Made by a program: the position numbers and the translations under genes. A stretch of DNA of 64,000 nt, taken from Klebsormidium nitens. Lineage: Eukaryota > Streptophyta > Klebsormidiophyceae > Klebsormidiales > Klebsormidiaceae. Shown piece after piece: positions 42,724-55,802 of the stretch. The number at the start of each line of letters is the position of its first letter. Position 1 is the stretch's first letter. The stretch is taken from the NCBI GenBank assembly GCA_000708835.1, contig DF237291.1, positions 34,078 through 98,077 of the forward strand. Direction: 5' to 3'. The notes beneath the pieces are model-generated. The model worked only from the letters and a program-made list of their open reading frames with translations, did not search any database and was not told the origin of the DNA.

Positions 42724-45700
42724 ATGGCGTTTACAAGTGAGGAGCATCGTTTCAGTAATTGGGATTTTGTGCTTCTGCGCCGGTGTTCAACCATCTTCGT
42801 TTGGCAATTTATTGCATGCAACGGGTAGTGCACTTGATGCCTTAAGGGCACTGTTGCATGCTTGTTGCAAGTTGCCAGTTTGGAACGGCGTTCTCGCTTC
42901 TTGCCCTGTCTTTTCTGAGTTGCTGCTTGGTGGTTTTCTGTGCAGCGGAGCGTGCGGTGCAGGAGGCGTACTGGAAGGAGCACAGCCAGGGCACCGTGGA
43001 GGCCATGATGCTGGACAGCCAGGCGCGTGTCCTCGACAAGATGGAGAGGCCCGAGGTGGGTGCGCCACCTGTACCACCGACACCCTGCAAACGTTCGCTT
43101 TATTGGCTGCCACCATGCATCCTTGCCACCATGTGCACGGGCACAGTCCCATCGCCATTGCTCTTGACCTCATGCCTGCTTGTTTCTGGAGCGTCTCTTT
43201 CTGTGTAAGCCGTGCTAAAGGGCTTTGTTGCTCTGGGCTGTTTGCTGCAGATTTTGGGGATGCTTCCTGTGCTGAGCGGCAAGGATATTGTGGAGCTTGG
43301 CGCGGGGATTGGCCGCTTCACCGGCTCCTTTGCCGCGCTGGCCAAGAGCATTCTTGCAGTGGACTTCATGGAGAGCGCCATTCAGAAGGTGTGTTCCACA
43401 GAGTCCACATTAGTGTGCCTTCCATGACCACCTTTGTGGCAACCAGAAGGCTAGTGATTCCTGCCACATGCGCGGCCACCCCCACCACTTAGCTTCGTCT
43501 GCACATCGAGTGCATGGGTGGCCTGCCTGAGCTGCTTTAACTGCATTCCAAGGTTGGGCATGCTGTGGGTGTAATATCAATCTTGGTGGTGCGCTGCAGA
43601 ACCAGGAGGTGCATGGTCACTTCCCCAATGCTTCCTTCCGAACTGCGGACGTCACCCAGCTCGAGCTTCCTGAGTGCCAGACAGACCTTGTCTTCTCCAA
43701 CTGGCTCCTCATGTACCTCGACGATGACGAGGTGAGGGGAGCAACGGACAAGGGGGCCGCCGATCGCTGCCTCGATGCCTCTGGCCTTGATTGCCCAGCA
43801 TAACATTTGCACTGAGGGGCAGATCTTTGCAAGGGCTGCCCTTGCGCAGTGCACGCATGCCAAGAATTGCGATTGAGCGCTGCCCCTCCCTGGACAGTTT
43901 ACCGAGCGCTGGTCTGTCGCAGGTACGCAGCCTGTCGGAGCGGTGCCTGCGCTGGCTGCGCCCCGGGGGCCACCTGTTCTTCCGCGAGTCGTGCTTCCAC
44001 CAGAGCGGCGACCAGAAGCGCAAGTCCAACCCCACCCACTACCGGGACCCCAGCTTCTACAACCAGGTGCGCCACCCCGAGGCCCCTCCTGTGCTGATTC
44101 CTGAGCCCTGTGTCATTCCGCCCTCTTGCGGGTTGGCTGTTCTGTGCAGCAGTCTGCGAGCGGGCGCTCCCCCGCCCTCTAACGGGTCTTACCGGCCGCC
44201 TGCACTGCGCAGGGGGTTCCTCCAGCGCGTGCAAGTGGCCTGTCTTGACCGTTTGCTTGCTCTGTTGGCAGATCTTTGCGGAGCTGCGCGTGGCGGAGGC
44301 GGACGGCAGCTTCTCGGAGCTGCAGCTGGTGGACTGCAAGTGCGTGGACACGTACGTCACCTACAAGAAGAACCAGAACCAGGTCAGCGCCCCTCCACGT
44401 TGACCTTGGGTGGCTGCTCTTCTTTGAAGAGGCTGGGCGCCGCGCCCCTCTTTCCTCCCTGACTGCTGTCAAGGTCCAGGCTGGGCTGCTGGTCTGCTCT
44501 GTCCACCAGCGAAAATGTACCCAAAGTACAGGCCCAATCGGATGCCACTGCGGAAACTTGGACTGTGTTGCGCGTTGCACACTGAGGAGTCGCCTTCGTG
44601 TACAGAGAGACTCCTCTCTTATCTCTTTGTAGCAGCTTCGTGCTGTCACTTGTGCCCTTACCTGGATGCCTATGTTGCCCCTTCTAGGGCGTAATGAGGG
44701 CTGGCCTCTTTCAAACTTGCAAGACCCGACCTGGCACCGCTCGGACCTGGTTTGGGCTTGCATAATTTATCTTTGTGCAACACTGACACGGTGCCGGGTG
44801 GTGTGTCGCAGGTATGCTGGCTGTGGCAGAAGGTGCAGGCGGACGGCCCTGGGGGGGTCAGTGCGCAGCGCTTCCTCGACAGCCAGCAATACACCAACCG
44901 CGGCATCCTGCGCTATGAGAGGGTCTTCGGCCCCGGCTTTGTCAGCACGGGGGGCCTCGGTGAGTGCGCCGCCCACGAGCACCAGGCCTGATTCGGCATG
45001 CAGCTATGCGGCGCAAGGGCCGTGGTGCAGTATCAAGTAGGCGTGGAGCTGAGGGGGGCTCACCTGTATTTGCTCTAACATGCTGCGAGCAGGGGAAAGG
45101 AGCCTGGCATGGGCTGCTCCTGTGTGGTCGCTGCCTGCGCCTGCCCCTGCCCCTGACGGTGGTGCGCCTGTTTGCCTGGTGCAGACACGACCCGCGAGTT
45201 TGTTGCTACTCTCGGCCTGCAACCGGGCCAGAAGGTGCTGGACGTCGGCTGCGGCATCGGCGGGGGCGACTTCTACATGGCGGACGAGTTCGACGTGGAC
45301 GTCTACGGGATCGACCTCTCCGTCAACATGGTCAGCCGCGCCCTTGGCCCCTCCTCGGCCCGAATGTGCCCCTTCAGGCTGCCCTTGGCGCTGAGTCGGC
45401 CCCTCGCGGCTCTGCCGTTCGTCCCTCGTTTTCAATGTGTGCGCTGCGGCAGTTGCGCTGATCATCGGCTGTGCCGTCTTTGCGCTGATTGGGTGCCGTG
45501 TGGGCGTGGCAGGTGACGCTGGCGCTCCAGAGCGCGATTGGGCGCAAGTGCTCCGTCAGCTTCGAGGTGGCGGACTGCACGCAGAAGGCGTACCCCGAGG
45601 CGACCTTCGACGTCATCTACAGCCGCGACACGCTGCTCCACATCCACGATAAGGCCGCGCTCTTCCGCCGCTTCCACCACTGGCTCAAGCCGGGCGGCCG

Positions 45701-46727
45701 CCTGCTCATCAGCGACTACTGCAAGGGGCCCCACGCCGCATCCCCCGACTTTTGCGCCTACGTGCAGCAGCGCGGCTACGACCTGCACACTGTGACCGCC
45801 TACGGCCAGGTCAGTCGCCGCGGGGAAAAGCCCCCCGCACCAGCTGGCGGGGTGGGACCTTGAGCGAGGAGCAGGGTGCAGGCGGCTGCCGCAACATGCC
45901 GAGGTTGGCGCCAGACGTATGCAGCGCACAACGGGCTTCAGTAGCTTGGTGCACCTCGGGATAGGTACTAACTGGTGCGTTTTGGTGCAGATGCTTGAGA
46001 CGGCTGGCTTCACCCGTGTTGCTGCCGAGGACCGCACCCAGCAGGTCAGCAACTGCCACTGCAGCAGGCCGTGCCCCAAACTAGCCTTGACAATCTGCTA
46101 AGGCTGACTCAGAACACTTTTACGGAACTGCTGGGGTAGGTCCAGGGCAGGTACGATGCGGAGAGAGTCGAATCGCAGGCTGAGTGAACCCTGCTATAGT
46201 CCAATCTCATATTGATTATTTCAGTTGCGGAACTGTCCCCTAACGGTCTCTTCCCCCCAATTGCCGGCCTGTTGACCGCGGGCGCAGCTTGGCAGTGTCC
46301 TTGGTGGCGCTCTCGTTTCTATCTGCACGGGTACTCCTCAGCGCTGCTCCGTGCTGACTGCCCTGCTGAGTGCAGTTCATGGCTGTGCTCGAGACGGAGC
46401 TGGCGCGCTTTGCCCAGGCCAAGGACGACTTCGTGGCCGACTTCTCCCAGGTGAGCACTCTGTGCGCGCAGCAACAGGGGATACACTGGCGCCACCGGCC
46501 CTAGTTGCCATCCGGCAGTCGTTCTTTCGCTCCGATGCGTGGGTCGCAAGGTCGCCTGTTGTCTCGGCCCTGGGCTCCATTGCGTGGCGTTGGTGCGCGT
46601 GTGATGGGGTGGCGCGTGGCTGCAGGAGGACTACGACTACATCGTGGCGGGCTGGGAGGCCAAGCTGGCGCGGTGCGCGCAGGGGGAGCAGAAGTGGGGG
46701 CTCTTCACCGCTCAGAAGGCAGCCTGA
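42724..46727 (+). CDS. PEAMT: Phosphoethanolamine N-methyltransferase (PEAMT/NMT), tandem two-domain plant type
   Basis: Twelve exons: 42724-42736, 42946-43055, 43251-43388, 43600-43731, 43923-44066, 44272-44382, 44812-44959, 45185-45330, 45513-45809, 45991-46044, 46376-46450 and 46626-46727. They give 489 residues, the normal plant length. The N-terminal methyltransferase has the SAM motif [12 protein letters not shown] (about 55-66), [13 protein letters not shown] and [18 protein letters not shown]. The C-terminal one has [39 protein letters not shown] (about 283-298), [11 protein letters not shown] and [14 protein letters not shown]. It ends [18 protein letters not shown]...KWGLF, as in Arabidopsis NMT1. 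The enzyme methylates phosphoethanolamine three times to phosphocholine in the cytosol, the committed route to phosphatidylcholine. The first exon codes only 13 bases. ATG 42724 is the only in-frame start. Confidence 0.97.
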
Positions 46728-48452
46728 TGCGGTCCTTAGGGGGGACAGCAACGGCCGGGGTCAGGGCCCTGCTCCTGGGGGGAGTAGACGAGGCTCGGGG
46801 GACACAGACAAACCCTGTACGGATAGCAGAAAGAGTAAGTAAGTCACGCCTTGCGAGAAAAGACCAGACGCTCGCGCACAGGAGTAGGCGTCCACTCACC
46901 GCACTCGCTCGGGGTGGCTTGTAGCAGGAGTATTTGCCAGGCAACGTAGAGAAATCGTCGTACAGTAGCTCGATCACCAGCCTGTGTACCAGTAGGTTAA
47001 GTAGAGCATCCTTACCCTCTATTGTTGGTAGGATAGGAGTAGTACCAGCTAGGGTCAGCGTCCTGTCAGCTTCCCGTCAGCTTCGTTGACTCGTCTACAA
47101 GACTAGTTAGGACAGGTCTGCTTGCATCAAGCTTAGAAACAAGTGTTTGTTGGAAAGAAGAAGTAAGTAGTATCTCTCGTTTCCAACGTAGTTTACAAAG
47201 TCAGGTCTAGATTCCTTATAGGCTTTTGCAACCTTTTTAGAGCTCGGAGCCCTAGAAGAGCCTCGAGGATACATCAACAAGCATCGAGCATCCTCATTAT
47301 GCTTTGTCGCTGTTTTTGTATGTGCTTCTAAATCCGAATGCTCATGAGTTACTATCTTCGTGAGTCCCCTATGGACGATATATTTGGCAATTCCGGATTC
47401 GTTGATTAGGGTGCATCAAGGTTCCTGTCAAGAGCGACCCGGCATCAATACGCGCTGTTGATCAGATTGGTCACAGGCTTCTCAGATAGCACTGAATCCT
47501 ATGGAGTTGCTTGAGAATGTAAGGATGACTCATATCAATCTGTCTTTTCTAGTAGTACGTGGCAAGCGCATGTGCACTAAATGCAAACCCTCATGAGCGA
47601 TTCGGCACATGCCACAATCAGACCATGTGTGGTAGGTGTTCTCCGCGCCATAGCATATGTTTAATTACAACGTGGTGAACTGTTTGATTGCACGGTGACC
47701 GGACATGGCGGCAACGTGAAGTCAAGTCAAGTTTGTTGATTATAGTTGGATCCTGTTATGCGAATATCGCCGGATTGATGCATTTGTGGCGCACGCACTG
47801 GTCAAACAATTAGACGACCATATAAAGGTATTGACGTTTTGACTCGCGATTGGTAAAAGAAGGTGTATAGTTGCATGCCGCCGCGCCCTAAGGAGCACTC
47901 ATATGAAAGACCATCCATGCAAGCTTGGATACTATGTACAACGAAAATTGCACAACCCTTTGTTGTATTTGAGACTAAACATTCTAGCCGAGGGCATAAA
48001 GGCACTAAAACGCTAAGTTGCTCATGAAAGGGTCGCTTCTTAGCTCAACTCCCTTGCGCGGGCAATACCATACGTCACGTTTCATCGTCACAATCACCTA
48101 TGCTTGTCTTGACTAAATGAAGAAAAGCATGAAACCAATTGGAGGTGGTATCCAATGTTCCAACGACTCTTCAAGACAAGTTGGGGACCAAAAAGCATTC
48201 CATTCGTCTTTAAAAAGAGGAGCGGGATTCATACCGCTTAGAACTCTCAACAGGTCCCTCTACTTGCTACCTCCCGGGTCTGAGCTACAGCATATTCTAG
48301 ACCTAGACTAAGGCGTTGAAGCACACAGTTGGAAGATACACTTCCGGAGAGTGCGCGTTACACATCCCTTCAAGTAAAATCAGAAGCATGCTTCTGCTAC
48401 AACAACGTTGGACTCGAAACGACTTGCTAAAACAAGAGCTCTATTACCAGAC
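46728..48452. other. Convergent intergenic region, PEAMT / Lys-Glu-rich protein
   Basis: About 1.7 kb with both 3' UTRs. No recognisable gene. A GC-rich hairpin-like segment near 48225-48295 loosely resembles a tRNA on the minus strand but fails on stems. Confidence 0.5.
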
Positions 48453-51288
48453 CTACCTTACAGGTTGCTGATTGTAGTGAGACTTATCCTTACTTTTCGC
48501 CTTCGCCAATTTCGCTTTTCTCTTGGCAGCTTCCTCTATTGCTGCCTTCGCACGAGCAGCAACGCTGTCGCTCTTCTTTGTCGATTTTTGCGACTTGAGC
48601 CTTTTCAGCGCCTCTTTGGGGTCCAACAACGGCCCCTCGTCCGCAGCCTCGACGTCGTCGGATGGCTCGTCCCCCTTGGATTCGCCGTTCGCCGCTGCAA
48701 GCAGGGAGCACATGGGGTTCAGGCGGGGGCTACTCGTCCTCAGCAGGCAATTCCTGCCAACTGTCTCGCTGAAACCATGACAACATTCGCAGAATGTCTG
48801 TCTGAGAAACGCCTTCCTAATCTGCCAAGGCGGCGAGGCAGCACCTCCAATCGACACTCGCAATCACCAAGGTAAGAAGGCATAGCCTTCACATCCCACA
48901 TGATCCTGTATGACACTCCAATTTTATAGCGGACAGGGTAACAGAGCATCTGGTACCTCTCAAATTTGAGACAGATCAATGTGAAGGGGCTTGTGATTAG
49001 ACTACTTCGCTTTGCTATGTGACAGTTCGCATTGGCTTCTGCTTGAAAGTCGAGTACGGATCTAGCTTACCCAAATCCCAAAGCTTTTGAATGTTCAATA
49101 GCAAGAAACAAGCGGCAAGGGCAGAATACAATACCCGAACTTGAGACTCGAACTTCCCATGTTAAGTAAGTCAGAGCATAATCAAGATTATGCCCAGCAG
49201 GACTCCTTGGCTCAACCTCACAAATCAATTTGAATGGAAAGCGATTGGACCAAGCTTCGCTAACAACACCCTAAATCAAGTCATGTACTGCACGTGTGAA
49301 TCTTGATGCACCTCGCTGAGTTAAGTGAGACTTTGTGACCAGAACCTCAAAAATACTTGCAGCATGCAGTCCCAGGAACAAGCAACGACTTATCTACTAT
49401 ACACGATACAAGCACTTGCACTGCTTGCACGCTTTACCTGTAGCCTCAGCCCCTTCCTCCGCAACCTCGCTCCGATCCTTCTTCTTTTTGCTCTTTTTGC
49501 TCTTGGTCCGCGGCAGGCCCGCCTCCCCCCTGGCCCCGTCGTCCTCTTCCTCCTCGCGCGCTGCGTCCTCCTTGTCCTCCGCCACCGGCCTCAACTCGGG
49601 TGCAACACCTGCGCAGGGGCACCCACCCCCTCAGCAGCAGGCAGGGCACCCGCCAGGGGCGAGGCAAATGCTGGCTGGTGGATACGCAAGGCGATGACCA
49701 GACGACACGCAGTAGCAGCGACATGCTCAGCCAGGTGGATACTGGCCCGCCCCCCGCGTGCCTGCTTGTATTAGTGGCGCGGTGGCTGTGCTCACCGTTG
49801 GCCTTGGCCTGGATGCCCAGCTCCGCCAGCACCTTCTCCAGGTCCTCCATCTCCTTCTTCTTCAGCTCCTTCTTGGACAGCTGCCGCTCCGGCTCCCGCG
49901 GCACCGCCACCACGGCGGTGGCAGCCTCCCGCGGCGCCCCCGCCTCCCCCGCTCCCTCCCCTTGCTCGTCTGCGTCATCGTCTGCGTCAGCGGCCGTTCC
50001 CTCGTCGCCGTCGCGCTCATCGTCGTGGTCATCTTCCCCGTGCTGCAGCGCCTCAATCTCTTCGTCGCTCTCCTCCTCCGCGGCCTGCCACAAGGCCCAC
50101 CTCCACACTGAGCAGGCATCCACCACAATACCAGCGGGGCTAATAGGTCGCCGCGGGGCAGGGAGACAGGCTTCTAAGACAGACAGTGACACAGGCCAGA
50201 CAGGCCAACCGGTGAGTCCTGCTGCTGCAAAACCAGAGCAGAGCACTGGTGCCAAAGTGCACCTTGCTTCCCTGCAATGCACGCTGTTCGCAGTCTGAAG
50301 GCCCTGACATGCACACTGACTTGTGGGTTGAAACACGTCTAAGACCTTCACGAGCTTCCAACGGTCAAAGGATCAAAAGCTGCTTGTGGCATCCGGTGAG
50401 CGTTTGAAACCATTAAGCAACAGAGCTGCCTTGGGCCGAGTCACACCTAGTCACTGAGCACAGGGCTGTTCGGAAGCACAACAAGCATAAACCCTTTCAG
50501 AACAAGTTGGTTTGCAAGAGGCACACTCTAAAGCCAGAAATGTTGCTTGCAACCTGGCGGTGCCCCAGTGGCAGCAGCTTAAATAAGGGCACACTGATTC
50601 GGCGAGCTTTTTTGAAAGGAAAGTGAACCAACTACGAATGTTTGGTATCACATGATAACTGACAACTCCGCGTCAATCGGTTCCCCAGCCCGCTTGGAAA
50701 GAATTGCTTGTCACCACAATGGGTTGCTAGGAACACCTCCAGAGGCAGCAGGGCATTGGGCATCAGCCAGCTGCCCAGACCATCCCGACAATCTGCGCCC
50801 ACAAGGAGCCGGGAAGATTCTGGAAACAACCATTGCCAACCTCCCCACAGGCAAAGCCGCCAACACGGAGCCCAGGTTGTTAATGGGTCTATAAAGTTAT
50901 AACATGACCACCACACTCGCTGCAACCACATTTGACCTTCTGTAGCCACTGCTTTCCCAGGCACGGGTTTTTTATGAGCCACCGTGACTGCCGTGCGCAC
51001 CTGTTTGTCCTCCTGTGCTACTGTGGCTGTATCGTTACCCCATTGTGGCACCGGCCCTAACCCGCCAAAGTCGTCGTCGTCCTCGCAGTCGGCCCAGGAT
51101 GCCACCTGGATGGGGGCGGCCTGCCACACGTCCACGCTGGGGGCGGCGTCTCCCTTGGCCTTCTTGCCATCCTTCTTGGTGGCGCCGTCCTTGGGCTTCT
51201 TGCTCTTCTTCTTCTTCTCAAGCGCAGCAAAAATGTTGCTGCTCGTGATGGTCGCAACAGGGACCTCTTCCCGCTTGCCTCCCACCAT
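48453..51288 (-). CDS. Conserved plant Lys/Glu-rich protein of unknown function
   Basis: Four exons read leftwards: 51288-51001, 50084-49796, 49608-49438 and 48694-48453. They give 329 residues. The N-terminus MVGGKREEVPVATITSSNIF, a short segment with VASWADCEDDDDFGGLG, the block ERQLSKKELKKKEMEDLEK followed by LAELG, and the C-terminus KSHYNQQPVR match a widely conserved plant family that I recall only as uncharacterised or 'stress response NST1-like'. Most of the chain is charged (poly-Lys and poly-Glu/Asp) and likely disordered or coiled coil. No enzyme motif is present. The C-terminal NQQPVR tail is the most constant part of the family. Divergent from UBC2 with 671 bases between start codons. 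Confidence 0.85.
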
Positions 51289-51959
51289 GCTAGATTACAG
51301 CCACTTAGAAGGGGACCAAAGGACTTAACGTTGCCTGCTTGTGAAGCTGGACTGCACCAACTAGAGAAACAGAGGGCACAAGTGAAGGCTGTGAAGAGCC
51401 AACGTCACCAGGCAAAATTGATTCTACTCACTTGATACGAACACTAAAGCACGAACAGGCGGCTAGCTCAGCAAGAAGCACCCATTGGCATAAGCGGGTG
51501 ACTAGGTACCTGGTAGGTAGCTCCTTCGTGGTGGAGCATAGGTATTCTTCTGTTGTCAAGTTGCGCCGCATGTGAGGCTGCAGCCTGCAGGTCACCTGCA
51601 AGATTGCAAATCCACCCGGTATTTACTACCACGTGTCCAGATCGTAGGTACCGGTACATAGATTTTCGCCGTGCATGTATGGTACCTCGTGCGCCCGGTG
51701 TCAGTTTTGACAGTCGCGGTCAAGTCACCGAGTCGAAACTTCGGCCCCGGGCCGAGCATGTGCCATTGCGCCATGCCATTGCAGTGCAGCACAGTGTACA
51801 GATTATGAGCAGGGTAGGTGTACTGCCAGTGCTAACCAGCCCCACAATCTTCTTCGTGTCTTTCTTTGCAAGTGTTGGAGGGGGACTTCGGAGAGCAGCT
51901 TGCACCACGAGGTGTTGGGTTTGGTTATTTCCTTTGTCCTCTGTCTTTCTCCATTCGTC
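51289..51959. promoter_or_regulatory. Shared divergent region, Lys-Glu-rich protein / UBC2
   Basis: 671 bases between the two start codons, the shortest divergent spacer here. It presumably contains both promoters. The section 51480-51720 contains several GGTACC/GTACC motifs. No coding potential is seen. Confidence 0.5.
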
Positions 51960-53390
51960 ATGTCCACCCCATCACGCAAACGGTTGATGCGGGATTTCAA
52001 GAGGCTCCAAAATGACCCGCCTGCTGGTATAAGCGGAGCTCCCCAGGACAACAACATCATGCTATGGAATGCGGTCATCTTTGGGTGAGTGATTTTGTGT
52101 AATTTTGTGTGAGTGAGTTAGGTAAGCTAAGGGTATGATGTCATGTATCAGGATTATCGATGTGCCGTCTTTGGAGGTCCCCTGAGCCGTTTTCTGTTCT
52201 TCCGTGCAGGCCAGATGATACACCCTGGGATGGAGGTAAGCCTGCCCAGCTGAGAAAGAGTATTAATTTTCAGCGTGCATATGTGGGCCTTGCAAATTAG
52301 GATTTGATAAGTTTGTTGAAAGTCTGGGTGGCACGTTTCTGGCCCGTTGGTATTTGCTGGGTGCGCTTTCGCTTGTGCTGGAACTGACACCTTTACCAAT
52401 CGCACGCAGGCACATTCAAGTTGACATTGCAATTCACGGAAGACTACCCCAACAAAGCGCCCACTGTACGCTTTGTATCAAAGATGTTCCATCCAAACAG
52501 TAAGTCACACGGGCCAGCCAAGGCATGGAAGCCAAAGCCTGTACTTTCAAACGCTGAAATTGTCCAGATATCTATTGCTTCTCTTCTCAGCAACGAATCT
52601 ATCTTCCAGGGTAAGTGTCCGGCTAGTCGACCGGTTTAGGGTTTTCGACCCCCGTACTTGCCTAAAGTGGTGGCTGGTGTGCGCAGCCGCTGGCGTTCAG
52701 CTGTTTGCATCGGAAATTGTTGTTTGCAAAGCTCTGGAGCTGCAATGACTGACTGGGATGCTCTGAAGTGGGTGTGGCGGTTCTGACTGGTGGAGCTGGA
52801 ATCAGATCTGTGAGAGGCATGTGGTGCACAGGGGCAGCTTCTGGAGCTTTTGATATCCTTGGGCTTGCTGCCTGCCTTTTGTGCTGTTGCTGCAGTTGGG
52901 ATCCTGATAATCTTCCTCTGCCTCGCAGTATATGCAGACGGCGGGATCTGCTTAGACATTCTTCAAAATCAATGGAGCCCAATCTACGATGTGTCCGCAA
53001 TCCTGACTTCAATCCAGGCAAGCAGACGATCTGGACGAGGGTCCACCTCTTTTATTGGCAGACACTGATGTGTTTCAGTGCAGAGAGCTTGCTTGACCCC
53101 AGGAATATAGGGTGCTTTGCTGTGCTTTCAGTCATCCAATTTTCACAGCTTTAAAAAGTTCATTTGTGTTTTGGGAGGAGTTGTCCAAAGAGCATGGATT
53201 GTTGGTTCTCTTCTGCTGTTCTTTCTTGCTCTTCTTATGTTGACTTACTCCTTTCCTGCAGTCCTTGCTGTGCGATCCAAACCCCAACTCCCCTGCAAAT
53301 TCTGAGGCTGCTCGATTATACAGCGAGAATCGCCGGGAATACAATCGTCGAGTACGTGAAATCGTAGAGCAAAGTTGGACAGCAGATTAA
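51960..53390 (+). CDS. UBC2: Ubiquitin-conjugating enzyme E2, RAD6/UBC2 type
   Basis: Five exons: 51960-52084, 52210-52235, 52410-52499, 52929-53017 and 53262-53390. They give 152 residues, the exact length of plant UBC1/2. The sequence reads [79 protein letters not shown], then [13 protein letters not shown]. The active-site cysteine is C88 in GGICLD. RAD6-type E2s work in the nucleus with RAD18 (PCNA ubiquitination, DNA-damage tolerance) and BRE1/HUB (histone H2B monoubiquitination). Intron 4 (53018-53261) begins GC rather than GT; the frame and the near-invariant protein leave no alternative. The second exon is only 26 bases. Confidence 0.98.
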
Positions 53391-55030
53391 ATAAAGGTGG
53401 AGGTGAGGCCAGGACATCTTGCTTGTACAGATTATTGAATGTTGGGATTTCCAACTGGGTGGAGTCCTGCATTGTGTTCTTGTTCGTGTTTCAGCCCTCC
53501 TTAAGAGATGATACATGTCCTTGAGTAATCTATCCTGTCAACAGTTTCTTGAAGATGTAAGTTGGCAATGCCAGTGACATGATAAAGCTGTGATGTGGGC
53601 GTCGTTTCAGGGTCTGCAATTCGATACTTGTATTGATAGCAAACATTTGCATATGGTAGTCCTTTGCAAGGAGGACTTCCATGTGGGGATGGGAAGGGCA
53701 GCGTATGCATATCGTTTTATCCCTGCTTGAATCGTACTTATGCTTGGGTAAGTACCTAAGGGACTGAGGCATGATGATTCTTTGCTTCCGATTCTCGAGA
53801 GTTCTTTGTGCGTGTGCTTGTGCTTGTATGCTGATACAGGTTTTTGGACGTGGTAGCTTATGCTTTTCAATCTTGAATGGATTTTGAAAGCCACCTTATG
53901 GACTTATGCACGGTAGTTCTAGAGTTACATCGTCCGCAAGTGACATGCATGGGCTGCGCAGTTTGCATTGGCATGGCGACTTTTTTATACTTGAGCTTTG
54001 GCACCATGCATACGACTCTGCAATCACAAGTTCTGATTAATACGTTTAGTCTTCGATCATATGATTGCATGCACAGTTCTTCATCTCACATGAAATCCAT
54101 GCGAAATCTATAATTTGCAAACTATAGATAGTGCTAGCATGCTGCTGTGTAACTTGTTTGATTGTTTGCACTTGTTGGACATGAGTTACTATTGTTATAG
54201 TGACGTGCAGCGATTGCGGCATGCATATCAAAGAACAAGTTTCGTTTCTGAAGCCATACTCTGTATGCCGGGCACATGCAGACTGAGAGTCTAAGCGCAA
54301 TGATAAAGTAGGAGTTATACTATATCCGGGGCCCCATGGCAGCTACAACTTGGGCGCCGTGATGACTCAGATCGATCGTTGTATCTGTCACGGAACACAG
54401 CGTCGGCGTCCGATTGACGTCGATTACGTGCCGTGAGGAGACATGTGGATTGGCTAAGCATTAAAAAGTACATGGTACGGGCAATTCGTAACATGCTAGG
54501 TTATAAATGAGTTGCATGTATGGAATTCATAGTCATTCATTTTCAGTGGCCGGGGTAGGGCCCCTTCCCTTGGTTAAGGATTGATTGAAAGGACACGATG
54601 GATTCTAGGCTGTCGCTCGGAAAAGTATGGCTGGTATATGGCACATTCTAAACAAGCTGCATTGGAGGTGGCTTGTGCTAACATTCAAGGCAATCTCCAC
54701 AGCATCCACTTTGTCCGTCCGAGAGGTGCACTACCCAGTTTGGCGGTGGCTCGTACTTCAGGACTTTTGGATGTCCAAAAGGGTTTCAAGCATGGGCACA
54801 AGACAAGTACAGGCAAATGACACTACTGATTGGATGATGGCATCGCCGGAGGCGTGGGACATGGTGATGTAAAACAAGAAGGTAACGCTGAAGGCTATAG
54901 GGCCGATTAAGTTACTGTCGTGTTGGTATTGCTGTCGTTGGTTGTCGTTCTCCTACGCCGGTGGCGTTGTCGTACTGGTACAGTGCTTGTTGATGTTGTC
55001 TCCTGTTTTCGCCGGTACTGCTAGCGCTGG

Positions 55031-55088
55031 GGGTGAGTACTCAAGGTACTCGGGTGCTGGGGTGAACGCTCAAGGCGCTCGGATGCTG
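55031..55088. repeat. 29-base tandem duplication
   Basis: Two adjacent 29-base units, 55031-55059 (GGGTGAGTACTCAAGGTACT...) and 55060-55088 (GGGTGAACGCTCAAGGCGCT...), differ at a few positions, mostly A/G and T/C changes. Confidence 0.8.
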
Positions 55089-55750
55089 GGTGGACACAAG
55101 TGTCCGGTGGCGATTTGGTTAACTTGAATGAAAGTCAAGTTGGAAATGGATGAGCCATTTGCTTAAGTACCCGTGGACTCGTCCAAGCAACTTTGGATGT
55201 CCATAAGCATCCTGCAGTTGGCTGCGCCGCATGCTACAGGGTACGCGACGGTTGGTTACATAACCTGGTGACTGACGGTGACACAACCAGCTCCGAGCTG
55301 GGTTACGTCCGATGAGAACGTTCGAAAACGTACCCGGTTTCAATTGTTGGAACCTTCCGTGCAATAATTGGATTGTGGATAACATTTTGGACCAATGGAT
55401 GTCCAGCACGATGTGACCATGGTCTAGAGCCAATGCGCGTCGAGTCTACGAGGTTACGATTAGGTGCGCTAACTACGTCGGTTTAAGCTAACTTCCTTTA
55501 CTAAGTACGACACGACATGCCACGTGTCTCATGCTGATTCGTTAGGCGACGCGCTACGTTGTGACATATCCTCATTTGAGCCGCCCATGCCGTGGTTACC
55601 GTCAATGTTCAATGACATGTGCAAAGATCATTGGCGTTTGCAAGATAATTCTAATGATGAACGCATGCGCATGAAATCGTCGAGCCTATTCAAATCAATG
55701 CGACCCTTGAGTATCCATTTGCAGACATGGCTACAAACTGCTATCATTAT

Positions 55751-55802
55751 ATTGCCCTCATTATATATATTGCCCTCATTATATATATTGCCCTCATTAT
55801 AT
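55751..55802. repeat. 18-base minisatellite, about 2.9 copies
   Basis: ATTGCCCTCATTATATAT is repeated at 55751, 55769 and 55787 without visible change. Confidence 0.9.

Noticed and set aside
48225-48300. tRNA-like segment on the minus strand (GTAGCTCAG ... GAATCCCGC)
   Set aside because: The T-like loop is 8 bases, the acceptor stem does not pair and no anticodon arm forms. At best a decayed fragment.
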